A DNA stretch of 64,000 bases from Paraburkholderia silvatlantica (GCF_003096715.1 NZ_QEOL01000003.1:62001-126000); one strand, 5' to 3'. Counted from the first letter of the stretch, positions 1 through 9,247 are shown. Numbers and translations: made by a program. The notes: generated by a model from the sequence alone, not told the origin.

Positions 1-1
1 G

Positions 2-1774
2 ATCGGCCGGCCGCGCGCGGACGCGGTGGCGCTCATCATGATCGTCGCGCTGTCGCTCGCGGGCATCGTGACGGTCAACGAGGCGCTGGCCGGCTTCTCG
101 GACCCGAACATCGTGCTCATCGCGGCCCTCTTCGTGCTCGGCGACGCGCTCGCGCGCACGGGCGTCGCCCAGCGCGTGGGCGACTATTTGATCGAGCGCG
201 GCGGTTCCAACGAACGCCGCCTCGTCGTGCTGATCATGATCATTGTCGGCGTCATGGGCTCGGTCATGAGCTCGACGGCCGTCGTGGCGATCTTCATTCC
301 CATCGTCGTTCGCATTGCGCGCCAGTCGGGTGTCTCGCGCGCGCGCATGCTCATGCCGGTCAGCATGGCCGCGCTCACGAGCGGCATGCTCACGCTCGTC
401 GCCACGACGCCGAATCTCGTCATCAACAGCGCGCTCGTCTATCGCGGCTACCGGCCCTTCAGTTTCTTCGCCATCACGCCGCTGGGCGTGCCGATTCTCG
501 CCGCGAGCATCGGCTGGATGCTATTCGCGAGGCGCTTTCTGAGCGGCACGGGTGGCGCCGAGACGATCACGCGCCCCTCGCTGAACGACTGGGTCACGCG
601 CTATTCGCTCGCAGGGCGCGCCTTTCGCCTGGAAGTCGGCGCGGATTCCCCGCTCGTGGGGCAGACGCTCGGCCACACCGGGCTCGACGACGACCCCGTG
701 GCGCACGTCGTCGCGATCGAGCGGCGCGCGCGCATGGGCGCGACCGTGCTGCCCGCAACCGCGGACAGCAGCATCGCGCCCGGCGACGTGCTCCTGCTCG
801 ACGTGGAATCCGCGAGTTTCGACGTGCAGGCGTTTTGCGCGCGCCATGCGCTCGCGATGCGCCGCATGTCGGGCGCCTACTTCACCGACCAGAGCCACGA
901 TGTGGGCATGGCCGAAGTCATCGTGCCGCCGGACTCGTCGCTCGTGGGTAACGTCGCGCGCAGCTCCGCGGCGCTGCGCCGGCACGGCGTGACGGTGGTC
1001 GGCCTGCGCCGCGCCGATGCCGCGCTCGAGCAGGACCTGCAGGCCACGCAGCTCAAGGTGGGCGACACGCTGCTGGTGGTCGGACCGTGGATCGACATCT
1101 TCTCGATGCAGTCGGTGGAACGCGACATCGTGTGTCTCGCCATGCCGGTCGAAAGCGACGCCTACGTGCCGGTGCCGCACAAGGCGCTGCACGCGCTCGC
1201 CATCATGGCGCTCGTCATCGCGATGATGCTCACGCCGCGCGTGCCGAACGTGCTCGCGGGCCTGATCGGGTGCCTGCTGATGGGCGCGTTCGGTTGCGTG
1301 AGCCTCGACAGCGCGTATCGCGCGATTCACTGGCGCAGCCTCGTGCTGATCGTGGGCATGCTGCCGTTTTCCATCGCGCTGCAGCGCACGGGCGGCATCG
1401 ACATGGCCGCCGACGCCGTGCTGCGCGTGGCCGGCAACTGGGGCGCGCATGGCCTGTTGGGCGCCGTCTTCCTGCTGACGCTCGTGATCGGCACCGTGAT
1501 TTCCGGCACGGCAACGGCGGTGCTGATGGCGCCCGTGGTGCTTGCGATGGCGGCGCACCTGCATGCGTCGCCGTATCCGTTCGCAATGACGACGGCGGTT
1601 GCCGCGTCGGCGGCCTATATGTCGCCGGTCTCGACACCCGTGAATGCGCTCGTCAGCACGGCTGGCGGCTATCGGTTCCGGGAATTTTTCATGGTGGGTT
1701 CGCCGGCTGCCCTCGGGGCGCTCGCGATCACCGTAATGCTGGTACCGCTCATTTGGCCGGTTTTCCCGCGCTAG
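2..1774 (+). CDS. SLC13-family (DASS-type) anion permease with two RCK_C domains, 5' end cut
   Basis: Inner-membrane transporter predicted to move an anion such as a dicarboxylate or sulfate with a cation. The reading frame is open to the first base of the window, so the true start lies upstream; the visible part is 590 residues. Hydrophobic helices occupy the first and last thirds. The two SLC13-like half motifs are visible as 'SSTAVVAIF' near residue 95 and 'SGTATAVLMAP' near residue 500. Between them sit two cytoplasmic TrkA-C/RCK_C domains (about residues 210-290 and 300-375), each with an 'S.LVG' segment and a 'GD.LL' strand. This layout is usual for bacterial SLC13 proteins of about 600 residues, so only a few residues are missing. 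The substrate cannot be read from sequence. Confidence 0.88.
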   Translation: MGRPRADAVALIMIVALSLAGIVTVNEALAGFSDPNIVLIAALFVLGDALARTGVAQRVGDYLIERGGSNERRLVVLIMIIVGVMGSVMSSTAVVAIFIPIVVRIARQSGVSRARMLMPVSMAALTSGMLTLVATTPNLVINSALVYRGYRPFSFFAITPLGVPILAASIGWMLFARRFLSGTGGAETITRPSLNDWVTRYSLAGRAFRLEVGADSPLVGQTLGHTGLDDDPVAHVVAIERRARMGATVLPATADSSIAPGDVLLLDVESASFDVQAFCARHALAMRRMSGAYFTDQSHDVGMAEVIVPPDSSLVGNVARSSAALRRHGVTVVGLRRADAALEQDLQATQLKVGDTLLVVGPWIDIFSMQSVERDIVCLAMPVESDAYVPVPHKALHALAIMALVIAMMLTPRVPNVLAGLIGCLLMGAFGCVSLDSAYRAIHWRSLVLIVGMLPFSIALQRTGGIDMAADAVLRVAGNWGAHGLLGAVFLLTLVIGTVISGTATAVLMAPVVLAMAAHLHASPYPFAMTTAVAASAAYMSPVSTPVNALVSTAGGYRFREFFMVGSPAALGALAITVMLVPLIWPVFPR

Positions 1775-1818
1775 CGCGAGGAAAAGCCGGCCACCCGTTC
1801 GCGAGGCATTGACCGGAC

Positions 1819-3291
1819 ATGGCGAATTTCTTGACGAGTGCGTGGGCCCTTCGCTGGATCAAGCGGTTTGTCCTTTTCGTGCTGATCGCATTCGTGTGCA
1901 TTGCCGGCGTGCGGTTCTACGACGCGCAGCGCAAGGCGCCGTTGAGCCTGTGGCACACCTATGTGCCGGAAGACATGCACGCGCACGAAATCGATCACGC
2001 GACGTGGGAGGAGTACATCGCGAACGAGAACCGCCTGTTCGACTCGGTGAAGAAGAACGTAACCGACAAACTGCCGGCAGAAGAACGCGTTCCCGCCAAT
2101 CGTTATTTCTCGGGCAGCCCGATTTACCCGGGGCACTTTCGCACCGACTGGAACCGCTCGTACACACTCATGCCGCAAGGTCCGCCGCGCGGCGTGGCCG
2201 TGATGCTGCATGGGCTGACCGATTCTCCCTATAGCCTGCGGCACATCGCGCAGCGCTATCAGAAAGACGGTTTCGCCGTGGTGGCGGTGCGCTTGCCGGG
2301 GCACGGCACCGTGCCCTCGGGGCTGACCGAAGTGACGGCGGAAGACTGGGAGGCGGCCACGCGCCTCGCCGTGCGCGAAGCGCGGCGCCTCGTGCCGGCG
2401 CCTGCGCCGCTGCATATCGTGGGTTTTTCGAACGGCGGCGCGCTCGCGCTGCAATACTCGCTCGAGGCGCTGGACGACCCGAGCCTGCCGAAAGCGGACC
2501 GCCTGATCCTGCTCTCGCCGATGATCGGCATTACGCGCTTCGCGCGTTTTGCGGGGCTCGCGGCACTGCCCGCGATCTTGCCCGCGTTTGCGAAAGCCGC
2601 GTGGCTCGACATCGTGCCGGAATTCAATCCGTTCAAGTACAACTCGTTTCCGGTGAACGGCGCACGCCAGTCGTGGCGAGTCACGCGCAAGATCCAGCAG
2701 GAAGTGGCGGACGCGGCGCGCAACGGCAAACTGGCGGCGCTGCCGCCCACGCTCACCTTCCAGTCCGTACTCGACTTCACGGTGAGCACGAGCGCGATCG
2801 TCAGTTCGCTGTACGCGCAACTGCCCGCCAACGGCAGCGAGCTCGTGCTATTCGACATCAACCGCACGGCACAATGGAGCCCGCTGCTACGCGCTTCGAT
2901 GCGTGACGCGCTGCGCCGTATCGCGCCCGTGCCGCCGCTGCGTTACCGCCTGACCGTGCTCACCAACGCCTCCGCCACCTCGCCGCAGGTGGTCGAACAG
3001 AGCACGGCGCCGAACGGGACAACGGCGAAAGTCGAACCGACGGGGCTCGACTATCCGCTCGATGTCTATTCGCTTTCACACGTGGCCCTGCCGTTTCCGG
3101 TGACCGATTCGCTGTACGGCCGCAACCCCGATCCCGACGACGACCTGGGCATCCATCTGGGCGCCCAGTCCGTACGCGGCGAAACCGGGGCGTTGATCGT
3201 GGGCGCGGGGCTCCTCACGCGGCTCTCGTGGAACCCCTTCTACGACTACATCGTCGAGCGTATCGACTACCTGGCGAGCCATGGGCCGTGA
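1819..3291 (+). CDS. Membrane-anchored alpha/beta hydrolase (serine esterase-like)
   Basis: A 490-residue protein with one N-terminal hydrophobic segment (about residues 12-30), so probably anchored with the catalytic domain in the periplasm. The hydrolase fold shows an oxyanion strand 'VMLHGLTDSP' near residue 135, 'RLPGHG' near 160 and the nucleophile elbow 'GFSNGG' near residue 203, giving a serine nucleophile. 'SLSHVALPFP' near residue 420 is the likely catalytic histidine region. The protein is longer than a typical 300-residue esterase because of an insertion in the second half. It lies 45 bases after the permease gene on the same strand and may be co-transcribed. Substrate unknown; carboxylesterase or lipase-type activity is an inference from the fold. 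Confidence 0.8.
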   Translation: MANFLTSAWALRWIKRFVLFVLIAFVCIAGVRFYDAQRKAPLSLWHTYVPEDMHAHEIDHATWEEYIANENRLFDSVKKNVTDKLPAEERVPANRYFSGSPIYPGHFRTDWNRSYTLMPQGPPRGVAVMLHGLTDSPYSLRHIAQRYQKDGFAVVAVRLPGHGTVPSGLTEVTAEDWEAATRLAVREARRLVPAPAPLHIVGFSNGGALALQYSLEALDDPSLPKADRLILLSPMIGITRFARFAGLAALPAILPAFAKAAWLDIVPEFNPFKYNSFPVNGARQSWRVTRKIQQEVADAARNGKLAALPPTLTFQSVLDFTVSTSAIVSSLYAQLPANGSELVLFDINRTAQWSPLLRASMRDALRRIAPVPPLRYRLTVLTNASATSPQVVEQSTAPNGTTAKVEPTGLDYPLDVYSLSHVALPFPVTDSLYGRNPDPDDDLGIHLGAQSVRGETGALIVGAGLLTRLSWNPFYDYIVERIDYLASHGP

Positions 3292-3340
3292 TCGTCGCGC
3301 AATCCGCACGCGCGAGATCAGGCCCGGACCCGGCGAGAGA

Positions 3341-4426
3341 TCAGGCACGCGGCGCGAGTTCGACCTGCGCGGTCATTTGCTCGCCGTCGCGGGCCACGAC
3401 GATCGATACGTTGCTGCGTGCGCGCGCGATCATGCTTTGCAACTGCTCGACGTTGTCCACCTCGATGCCGTTGACCGCGACGATCACGTCGCCCGCGTTG
3501 ATGCCGGCGGCCTTTGCCGCGCCGCCCGCTTTCACGACGAGCACGCCGCCGTTCACGCCGATCTGCTGCGCTTCGTCGCCGCTGAGCGCGCGCACGGCGA
3601 CGCCGAGACGCGGGTGCGCATTGCGGGCCAGCGTGGTGCCATTGCCGTTGCCGCCGCCCTGCACGATCTGATCCTTCATGTGCATGGCTTCGTCGATCGG
3701 AATCGCGAACGAGAGACCCTGGAAGCCGCCCGTGCGCGAATAGATCATCGAATTGATGCCGATGACTTCGCCGTTCAGGTTGAAGAGCGGGCCGCCCGAA
3801 TTGCCCGGGTTGACGGGCACGTCGGTCTGGATGAGGTGCGTCGGGCTATCTTCCGAGAGCTGGCGCGACTTCGCGCTGATGATGCCCGAAGTGACGGTGT
3901 TGTCGAGACCATAGGGCGAGCCGATCGCAACGACCCAGTCGCCCACCTTGCTGTTCGCCGGATTGCCGATCTTCACCGTGGGGAAACCCGTGCCGGCGAT
4001 TTTCAGCACGGCCACGTCGCCGGCCTTGTCGGTGCCGATCACGCGCGCGGGGAACTTGCGGCCGTCGGTGAGCTTGACTGTCACGTCGTCGGCGCCTTCG
4101 ACGACGTGATTGTTCGTCAGGATGTAGCCATCCTGGCTCACGATGAAGCCCGAGCCCAGGGCGCCCGAATGGCCGTCTTCGGAGTCCGGGTTTTCCTTGA
4201 CGACCTCGACATGGACCACAGCCGGGCCGTACTGCGCGACGATTGCCGAGAAGTTCGGCGCCGCGCCCCTGACGTCGTCCGCCTTCGGCACGGGAGCCGA
4301 CAACGTCGTTTTCGTGATGCCGCTTTCGTCCGCGCTGGCGTGCTCGTGGCTCACGACCCAGGCGCCGGCAAGCGCCACCGCCACACCGGCGATCAGGCCC
4401 CGGCGCCGATATTTGATGGTACTCAT
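3341..4426 (-). CDS. HtrA/DegP-like trypsin-type periplasmic serine protease with one PDZ domain
   Basis: Periplasmic quality-control protease of 361 residues. An N-terminal hydrophobic segment (residues 10-25) acts as anchor or uncleaved signal. The trypsin-like domain carries a complete triad: His107 in 'TNNHVVEG', Asp137 in 'AGDVAVLKI' and Ser210 in 'NPGNSGGPLFN'. A single PDZ domain follows (about residues 265-355, 'LGVAVRALSGDE' to the C-terminus). One PDZ domain and an anchor resemble DegS or HhoB more than two-PDZ DegP. It is convergent with the upstream hydrolase and divergent from the AI-2E gene. A direct repeat matching the PmrA-box pattern lies 54 bases upstream of its start codon. 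Confidence 0.93.
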   Translation of the reverse strand: MSTIKYRRRGLIAGVAVALAGAWVVSHEHASADESGITKTTLSAPVPKADDVRGAAPNFSAIVAQYGPAVVHVEVVKENPDSEDGHSGALGSGFIVSQDGYILTNNHVVEGADDVTVKLTDGRKFPARVIGTDKAGDVAVLKIAGTGFPTVKIGNPANSKVGDWVVAIGSPYGLDNTVTSGIISAKSRQLSEDSPTHLIQTDVPVNPGNSGGPLFNLNGEVIGINSMIYSRTGGFQGLSFAIPIDEAMHMKDQIVQGGGNGNGTTLARNAHPRLGVAVRALSGDEAQQIGVNGGVLVVKAGGAAKAAGINAGDVIVAVNGIEVDNVEQLQSMIARARSNVSIVVARDGEQMTAQVELAPRA

Positions 4427-4479
4427 TGCTATGGTCTTCGAAGAGATTGGTGAAGGTGCGCGTAAGGTACTTTTTGCTG

Positions 4480-4496
4480 CTTAAACGTGACTTAAA
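4480..4496 (-). promoter_or_regulatory. PmrA-box-like direct repeat upstream of the HtrA-like protease
   Basis: On the minus strand the sequence reads TTTAAG-TCACG-TTTAAG, two identical hexamers with an 11-base period. This fits the published PmrA box YTTAAK-N5-YTTAAK exactly. It lies 54 bases upstream of the protease start codon, a usual distance for an OmpR-family activator. That a PmrA/QseB-type regulator binds here is an inference. The remaining gap (4427-4736) holds no gene I can support. Confidence 0.5.
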
Positions 4497-4736
4497 TGCC
4501 GGAGAGATCTTTTGACCGCTCGAAGAGTCGATGTGCGCGCAACGAAAATCCAGGGTGCGGTTGTGGGCAGTCCTCGCCAGCCAGCGCGCACGTCTTCGTC
4601 AAAGCGGCTAGTCTTGCGAAGTAGCGCCGATCGCGCCCCGAAGACGCTTTATTGAGGGCCGGATAATCGCGGCGAGGCGTCGATCGCTTGCAAACGTCTC
4701 ACCTGCGCAACGTGGTTCGTCATCCAAAGCATCTCC

Positions 4737-5786
4737 ATGAAACAGGATCTCGTCACGTTCACCTGCGTGGCCGTCATCGCCGTCATCACGGGGTGGGTGC
4801 TGTACATCGGGCGCCCGGTGCTGGTGCCGATCGCATTCGCGATCATTACGTCGTATGTGATCTACGGTCTCGCCGAGATCCTGCGGCGCGTGCCCCACGT
4901 GGGCACGCGCATTCGCGCAGGCGTGCGCTACTGGAGCGCCGCCGCGCTCATACTCGCGGCCGCCTGGCTCGCCACCGAACTGCTGCTCTCCGACACCGAC
5001 CGCATGCTCGCCGTGGCGCCGAAGTACGAAGCCACGCTGCTTGCGCTGCTCGCGAAAATCACCGCGCTGTTTCATCTCGAGACCGAGGCTTCGTGGACGG
5101 CGTTCCGCCGCGAGCTGCTCGCGACCGTCAACGTCCAGTCGCTGCTCACCTCGCTGCTCGGCTCGCTCTCTTCGCTCATGGCGACGACGCTCGTCGTTCT
5201 GCTGTACACGGCGTTCTTCATGGTCGAGATGGGGCGGTTCCGCCGCAAGCTTTCCGCGGTCATGCGTGGCAAGGCGGACATGGAGCCCGTGATCGATGCC
5301 ATCAATTCGAAGATCGGCACGTATCTGGCGTTGAAAGCGCTGCTCGGCGTGGTGCTCGGCATTCTCAGCTGGATCTGCATGCATCTGGTCGGGCTGGAGT
5401 TCGCGCCGCTGCTCGCCGTGCTCATCGTGCTGCTCAACTTCGTGCCCTATGCGGGGTCGCTCATTTCCGTTGCGCTTCCCGCCTTGCTCGCGGCGCTTCA
5501 ATTCGGCCAGTGGAACGAATCGGTCACGCTGCTCATTGCGCTTTCGGCGATCAACTTCGTGATGGGCAACCTGCTCGACCCATGGTTGATGGCGGGGTCG
5601 CTGAATCTGAGCCCCGCGGTCATCCTCATGAGTCTCGCCACATGGACGGCGATCTGGGGCATTCCCGGCGCCTTTCTCGCCGTGCCGGGAACCGTGGCGC
5701 TCACGATCATTTTCTCTGCGTTCAGCTCCACACGGCCGCTGGCGCTGCTGCTGACGAAGGACGATGTCGTCAGGCATGCAGAATAA
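4737..5786 (+). CDS. AI-2E family transporter (PerM-like inner-membrane protein)
   Basis: Polytopic inner-membrane protein of 349 residues from the AI-2 exporter/PerM family. Hydrophobic helices occur near residues 8-40, 65-82, 150-170, 200-260 and 275-335. A soluble segment of about 70 residues (80-145) follows the third helix, as usual in this family. The C-terminal part shows the family's 'NFVPYAGSLISVALP' and 'GNLLDPWLMAGSLNLSP' blocks, then 'WGIPGAFLAVP'. Actual substrates are unclear for most members; export of a small molecule or ion is only a family-level expectation. It starts 310 bases from the divergent protease gene. Confidence 0.9.
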   Translation: MKQDLVTFTCVAVIAVITGWVLYIGRPVLVPIAFAIITSYVIYGLAEILRRVPHVGTRIRAGVRYWSAAALILAAAWLATELLLSDTDRMLAVAPKYEATLLALLAKITALFHLETEASWTAFRRELLATVNVQSLLTSLLGSLSSLMATTLVVLLYTAFFMVEMGRFRRKLSAVMRGKADMEPVIDAINSKIGTYLALKALLGVVLGILSWICMHLVGLEFAPLLAVLIVLLNFVPYAGSLISVALPALLAALQFGQWNESVTLLIALSAINFVMGNLLDPWLMAGSLNLSPAVILMSLATWTAIWGIPGAFLAVPGTVALTIIFSAFSSTRPLALLLTKDDVVRHAE

Positions 5787-5813
5787 ATGCATGGGCTTCT
5801 TCACAGGTGATCT

Positions 5814-7283
5814 ATGGCTTCCAGAATCAACCGCCGCGGCAACGCGATCGGCCCGGTTTCCGCGTGCCTGTGCGACAAGGCGCTCGCGGAGTTCGCCAAT
5901 CGCCGCATCGGCGCCGATCTTGCCCGGCGCGGCTTCCTGATCGGCATGGGCGCATCGCTGTTGAGCGCGGTGCTGCCCGAGTTCAGCAGCGCGCAGCAGC
6001 CCGGCGCCGCGGCCCCCGCGCAGCCCACGACGTTCACGAACTTTCGCCTGTTCGACGGCAAGTCCGCGGCGCTGCAGGACGGCATGTCCCTCGTCGTCGA
6101 CGGCAACCGCATCTCGCAGCTGCGGCGGGGCTCGCCTGACACGCAGAACGCGTCGGGCGGCCGCGTGATCGACTGCGGCGGCAAGGTGATGATGCCGGGC
6201 CTCATCGACATGCACTGGCATTCGCTTCTCGCCGCGGTCCCGATTGCGACCATCCTTCAGTCCGACCTCAATTTCGTCTACCTGGCCGCGGGCGCGGAGG
6301 CCCAGCGCACGCTCTTGCGCGGCTTCACGACCATTCGCGACGCCGGCGGTCCCGCGTTCGCCCTGAAGCAGGCCATCGACGCCGGCATGCTGAGCGGTCC
6401 GCGCATTTACCCCTGCGGCGCGATGATCACCACGACGGGCGGCCACGGCGACTTTCGTCTGCTGACCGACGTGCCGCGCACGAGCAGCCAGATCAGCGAG
6501 ATCGAACGAACTGGCGCTGCCGCCATTGCCGATTCGGCCGACGAAGTGCGCCTGCGTGTGCGCGAGCAGTTCATGATGGGCGCCACACAGATCAAAATCG
6601 TGGGCTGCGGCGGCGTTTCCACGCCGCGCAGTCCGCTCGACATGCTCACGTTCACCGAGCCGCAACTGAGGGCCGCGGTGGAAACGGCGTCCGACTGGGG
6701 TACCTACGTGCTCGTGCATGCCTACACGCCGGAATCAGTGAAGCGCTCGGTGGCTGCCGGCGCGCAATGCGTCGAGCACGGACATCTCATCGACGACCGC
6801 ACCGCCGAAGTTCTGGCGAAGAACGGCACATGGTTGAGTACGCAACCGTTTACCAGCGAAGAGGATGTTGCGCCGTTGGCGCCGTCGAGCCGCGAGAAGT
6901 TTCTCGAGGTGACAGCCGGGACCGACAACATGTACAAGCTCGCGCGCAAGCATGGGCTCAAGGTGGCGTTCGGCACGGATTTGATCTTTTCGCAGGCGCT
7001 GGCCACGCGGCAAGGCACGATGCTCGGGCACATGACGCGCTGGTATTCGAATGCCGAGGCATTGCGCATGGCCACGGCCACGAACGGGCAGTTGCTCGCG
7101 CTGGCGGGCGAGCGCAATCCGTATCCGCACAAGCTGGGCGTGCTGGAGGAGGGCGCGTACGCGGATCTGCTGGTCGTGGCGGGCGACCCGCTTCAGGACA
7201 TGACGCTGCTGGCCAGGCCCGATCAGAACTTAAGCCTGATCATGAAGGATGGCCGGGTCTACAAGGATGCGTTGAAGGCGTGA
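5814..7283 (+). CDS. Exported metal-dependent amidohydrolase (imidazolonepropionase/prolidase-like)
   Basis: A 489-residue amidohydrolase-superfamily enzyme. An 'ARRGFLIGMGASLLSAVLP' stretch near residues 40-58 looks like a twin-arginine or Sec leader, but the preceding n-region is unusually long. The catalytic barrel begins with 'MPGLIDMHWHS' near residue 130, the HxH metal site. Further ligands are plausible in 'TQIKIVGCGG' (carboxylated lysine position), 'VLVHAYT', 'CVEHGHLID' and 'VAFGTDL' (aspartate near the end of the barrel). The C-terminal 'LGVLEEGAYADLLVVAGDPL' is the typical composite-domain return. Relatives hydrolyse cyclic amides or Xaa-Pro dipeptides; the substrate here is unknown. 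The start has AGGTGAT six bases upstream. Confidence 0.85.
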   Translation: MASRINRRGNAIGPVSACLCDKALAEFANRRIGADLARRGFLIGMGASLLSAVLPEFSSAQQPGAAAPAQPTTFTNFRLFDGKSAALQDGMSLVVDGNRISQLRRGSPDTQNASGGRVIDCGGKVMMPGLIDMHWHSLLAAVPIATILQSDLNFVYLAAGAEAQRTLLRGFTTIRDAGGPAFALKQAIDAGMLSGPRIYPCGAMITTTGGHGDFRLLTDVPRTSSQISEIERTGAAAIADSADEVRLRVREQFMMGATQIKIVGCGGVSTPRSPLDMLTFTEPQLRAAVETASDWGTYVLVHAYTPESVKRSVAAGAQCVEHGHLIDDRTAEVLAKNGTWLSTQPFTSEEDVAPLAPSSREKFLEVTAGTDNMYKLARKHGLKVAFGTDLIFSQALATRQGTMLGHMTRWYSNAEALRMATATNGQLLALAGERNPYPHKLGVLEEGAYADLLVVAGDPLQDMTLLARPDQNLSLIMKDGRVYKDALKA

Positions 7284-7760
7284 GGCTGCGGGGCGCGGGC
7301 CCTTCGCGTCACCAGGGCACGTAACCGGACCCCGGCATCGCGATCGCGATTTGGCACGCAAATCGAAGGCCAGAACAGCCCGCTCGGGCATGGCGAACGC
7401 TCCGTTCATGGCGTATTAGCCACAATGAGCCGTGCGATTTCTGTATCAAGATGTCACGGCGTGGGGACGCATCGAGCGGGCACATTTGCCTGCGCGGCGC
7501 AGCCATCATGGCACGTCCAGAGGGCCCCCGGCGGGGGTCGAAATCCCGTCTGTCCAAATCCGCCATCTGGCCGATTCTGCCGGTTGAACTTCGCGGCGAA
7601 GTAGCCCATATTCAAAACGACTATTTGTTACACCCGTCCAGCGATCCGCGCAATACAGTAGGGACTACAGTCGATACTTCGAATCCGTGCCGCCTGGTTG
7701 CCTCCGTTGCGACGCGCCAGTCGCCGGTAGCCAACCCGAAACCATCCTGTCAAAGCTTCC
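7284..7760 (+). other. Intergenic stretch without a recognised gene
   Basis: No coding frame with a credible protein is visible on either strand in these 477 bases. Two features stand out. One is a 14-base perfect palindrome made of overlapping GCGATCGC/ATCGCGAT units near 7338. The other is a tRNA-like T-arm near 7532-7555, judged not to be a tRNA. The last 130 bases are more AT-rich (near 7611-7670) and probably hold the promoter of the next gene. Confidence 0.4.
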
Positions 7761-8999
7761 ATGCCTGCAATGTTCAACGAACCTGGCCGCGCCAAGTCTG
7801 GTCCGTGGGGATGTCCATACTGCGGGACCGGCTTTAATGCGCCACTGATGATCTGTCCTCAGTGCGGCGCGAAGCAGCTTTCCTCCGGCCCGCGCATGCC
7901 GCCGGCAAGCGAACCCGCCGCGCCCGAATGGCACGATGGTTTCGCGCGCCATGCGCGCACGGAATGGAACCCTTCCGCATTCAGTTTCAGTGGTGCGCCG
8001 CGCGACAGCGATTACGAGCTGCGCGATGAAGCGCCTCGAGCGCAACGCTCGTGGATGCCTTTCTATGCCATTGGCAGCGTGGTGTCGATCGCGTTCCTGC
8101 TGACCGCGTACATGATTTCGCACCGGACCGAGCGGGAGCCGGCCCTGGGCGCCCAGATCGTGGAGGGTGCGATCCTCGGACCCAAGGCCACATCGGCCGC
8201 GCATGACACGAAGCCGCACACGGTGCGCAGTGCGCCGCCCGTAGCCGTCGCGCAGTTGCCGCCTCCGGCTGCCAGTGCGCCATCTGCTCCCGTTGCCAGC
8301 GTGCCGCCCCCGGTCGCCAGCGTGAAGCCGCCTGCTGTCAATACAGCGCCGCCGCCTGTGGTGGCCCATGTCGCGCCGCCCGCACCGGCACCCCAACCGA
8401 TGCCGGCTCAAGCGCAGCCGCCGCGTACCGCGACGGCTCGCGCGGAGACCGTGCCGTCGAGCGTTGCCGCGCGCAAGAGCGCTGCCGAAGAGCGCGCGCT
8501 AGCTGCAGCGAAGGTCAAGGCAGACAAGGCCAACGCGGAGAAGGTCGCCGCCTCGAAGGCCAACGCAGAGAAGCTTGCCGCAGCGAAGTCCGCCGCCGAT
8601 GCGCGTGCCGGCGTCTCGAGAAATCTGGCGATGGCGCGCGCGAGTCTCGACAAGAACAGCCTCGGGCCCGCGCGCAGCGCGATCAATTCCGCGCTCGCGG
8701 AACAGCCCGGCAACGGCTCCGCGCTGCAAATGCAGGCCGAATTGACGTCGCGCGAAGATCAGCGCGATTCGCTGCTTGGCTACGCGCGGCTTTGCGCGCG
8801 TGATGGGCGGTGGGTGTGCGCCTGGCATAACGCGGGACACGCGCTGACCGTCGATTCGTCGAGCGCCGAAGCGCGTGAGATCCTCTCGCGTTCAATCGCA
8901 GCTCAGGGCGCGGGCAACATGGCACAGGGAGTGGGCCCAGCGGCCCCGATGAGACAGGTGGACTCGGGCCCTCCGGGGCCGCCGATCGATCCCAATTGA
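7761..8999 (+). CDS. Zinc-ribbon membrane protein with proline-rich linker and TPR-like C-terminus
   Basis: I do not recognise a named family for this 412-residue protein. It opens with a treble-clef zinc ribbon (Cys18, Cys21, Cys32, Cys35; 'CPYCG' and 'CPQCG'). A single transmembrane helix follows at about residues 97-118. The middle is a long Pro/Ala/Val-rich stretch (about 150-240) and an Ala/Lys-rich probable helix with repeats of 'KANAEK' (about 240-290). The C-terminal 110 residues look helical with TPR-like spacing and end in a low-complexity tail. The proline-rich and Lys/Ala-rich parts recall periplasm-spanning TonB or FtsN linkers. Topology is probably zinc ribbon in the cytoplasm and helical domain in the periplasm. 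Function is not assigned. Confidence 0.7.
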   Translation: MPAMFNEPGRAKSGPWGCPYCGTGFNAPLMICPQCGAKQLSSGPRMPPASEPAAPEWHDGFARHARTEWNPSAFSFSGAPRDSDYELRDEAPRAQRSWMPFYAIGSVVSIAFLLTAYMISHRTEREPALGAQIVEGAILGPKATSAAHDTKPHTVRSAPPVAVAQLPPPAASAPSAPVASVPPPVASVKPPAVNTAPPPVVAHVAPPAPAPQPMPAQAQPPRTATARAETVPSSVAARKSAAEERALAAAKVKADKANAEKVAASKANAEKLAAAKSAADARAGVSRNLAMARASLDKNSLGPARSAINSALAEQPGNGSALQMQAELTSREDQRDSLLGYARLCARDGRWVCAWHNAGHALTVDSSSAEAREILSRSIAAQGAGNMAQGVGPAAPMRQVDSGPPGPPIDPN

Positions 9000-9011
9000 C
9001 GAAGTCCATAG

Positions 9012-9221
9012 CGCAGGCGAGCACAGGGCTTCACGTATTTCACGGCGTTGTTGAGAGGCAATCCGGTCGTTGCGCGAAAACGCGAGACCGCCGCCCAGGC
9101 CACCCGTCGCCGCATTAGCTTGAGCCTCGGTGGCGCGCGCAGCCACGCGGCGCTGCGAGATGGGCTGGAACTGCTGGCGCGTACGCTGCGCAACGGGCCG
9201 GAAGGGCATTATTCGGCGTGA
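9012..9221 (+). pseudogene. Probable C-terminal remnant of a PLP-dependent aminotransferase-like protein
   Basis: An open frame with no start codon runs to a TGA at 9219-9221 between two convergent genes. Its last 40 residues, including 'ISLSLGGARSHAALRDGLEL', resemble the C-terminal helix and strand of aminotransferase-fold (MocR-type) proteins, where a 'LSLGGA' strand precedes the last helix. The rest of such a gene is absent, so I read it as gene debris. The family assignment is by eye only. Confidence 0.3.
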
Positions 9222-9247
9222 CGGCGGGCCTTTGACTTCGCGCCGCG

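Noticed and set aside
4608..6719. Very long minus-strand open frame opposite the AI-2E and amidohydrolase genes
   Set aside because: Arg/His/Gln-rich translation typical of the antisense of high-GC genes; no domain. The plus-strand genes explain the region.
7338..7351. Overlapping GCGATCGC palindromes
   Set aside because: HIP1-like octamers are expected by chance in such GC-rich DNA, and only this instance was noticed in a gene-free stretch.
7465..7556. tRNA-like stretch with a T-arm (CGGGG-GTCGAAA-TCCCG) and partly pairing ends
   Set aside because: No anticodon arm with a 7-base loop, a mismatched acceptor stem, no encoded CCA and no D-arm consensus. Probably chance.
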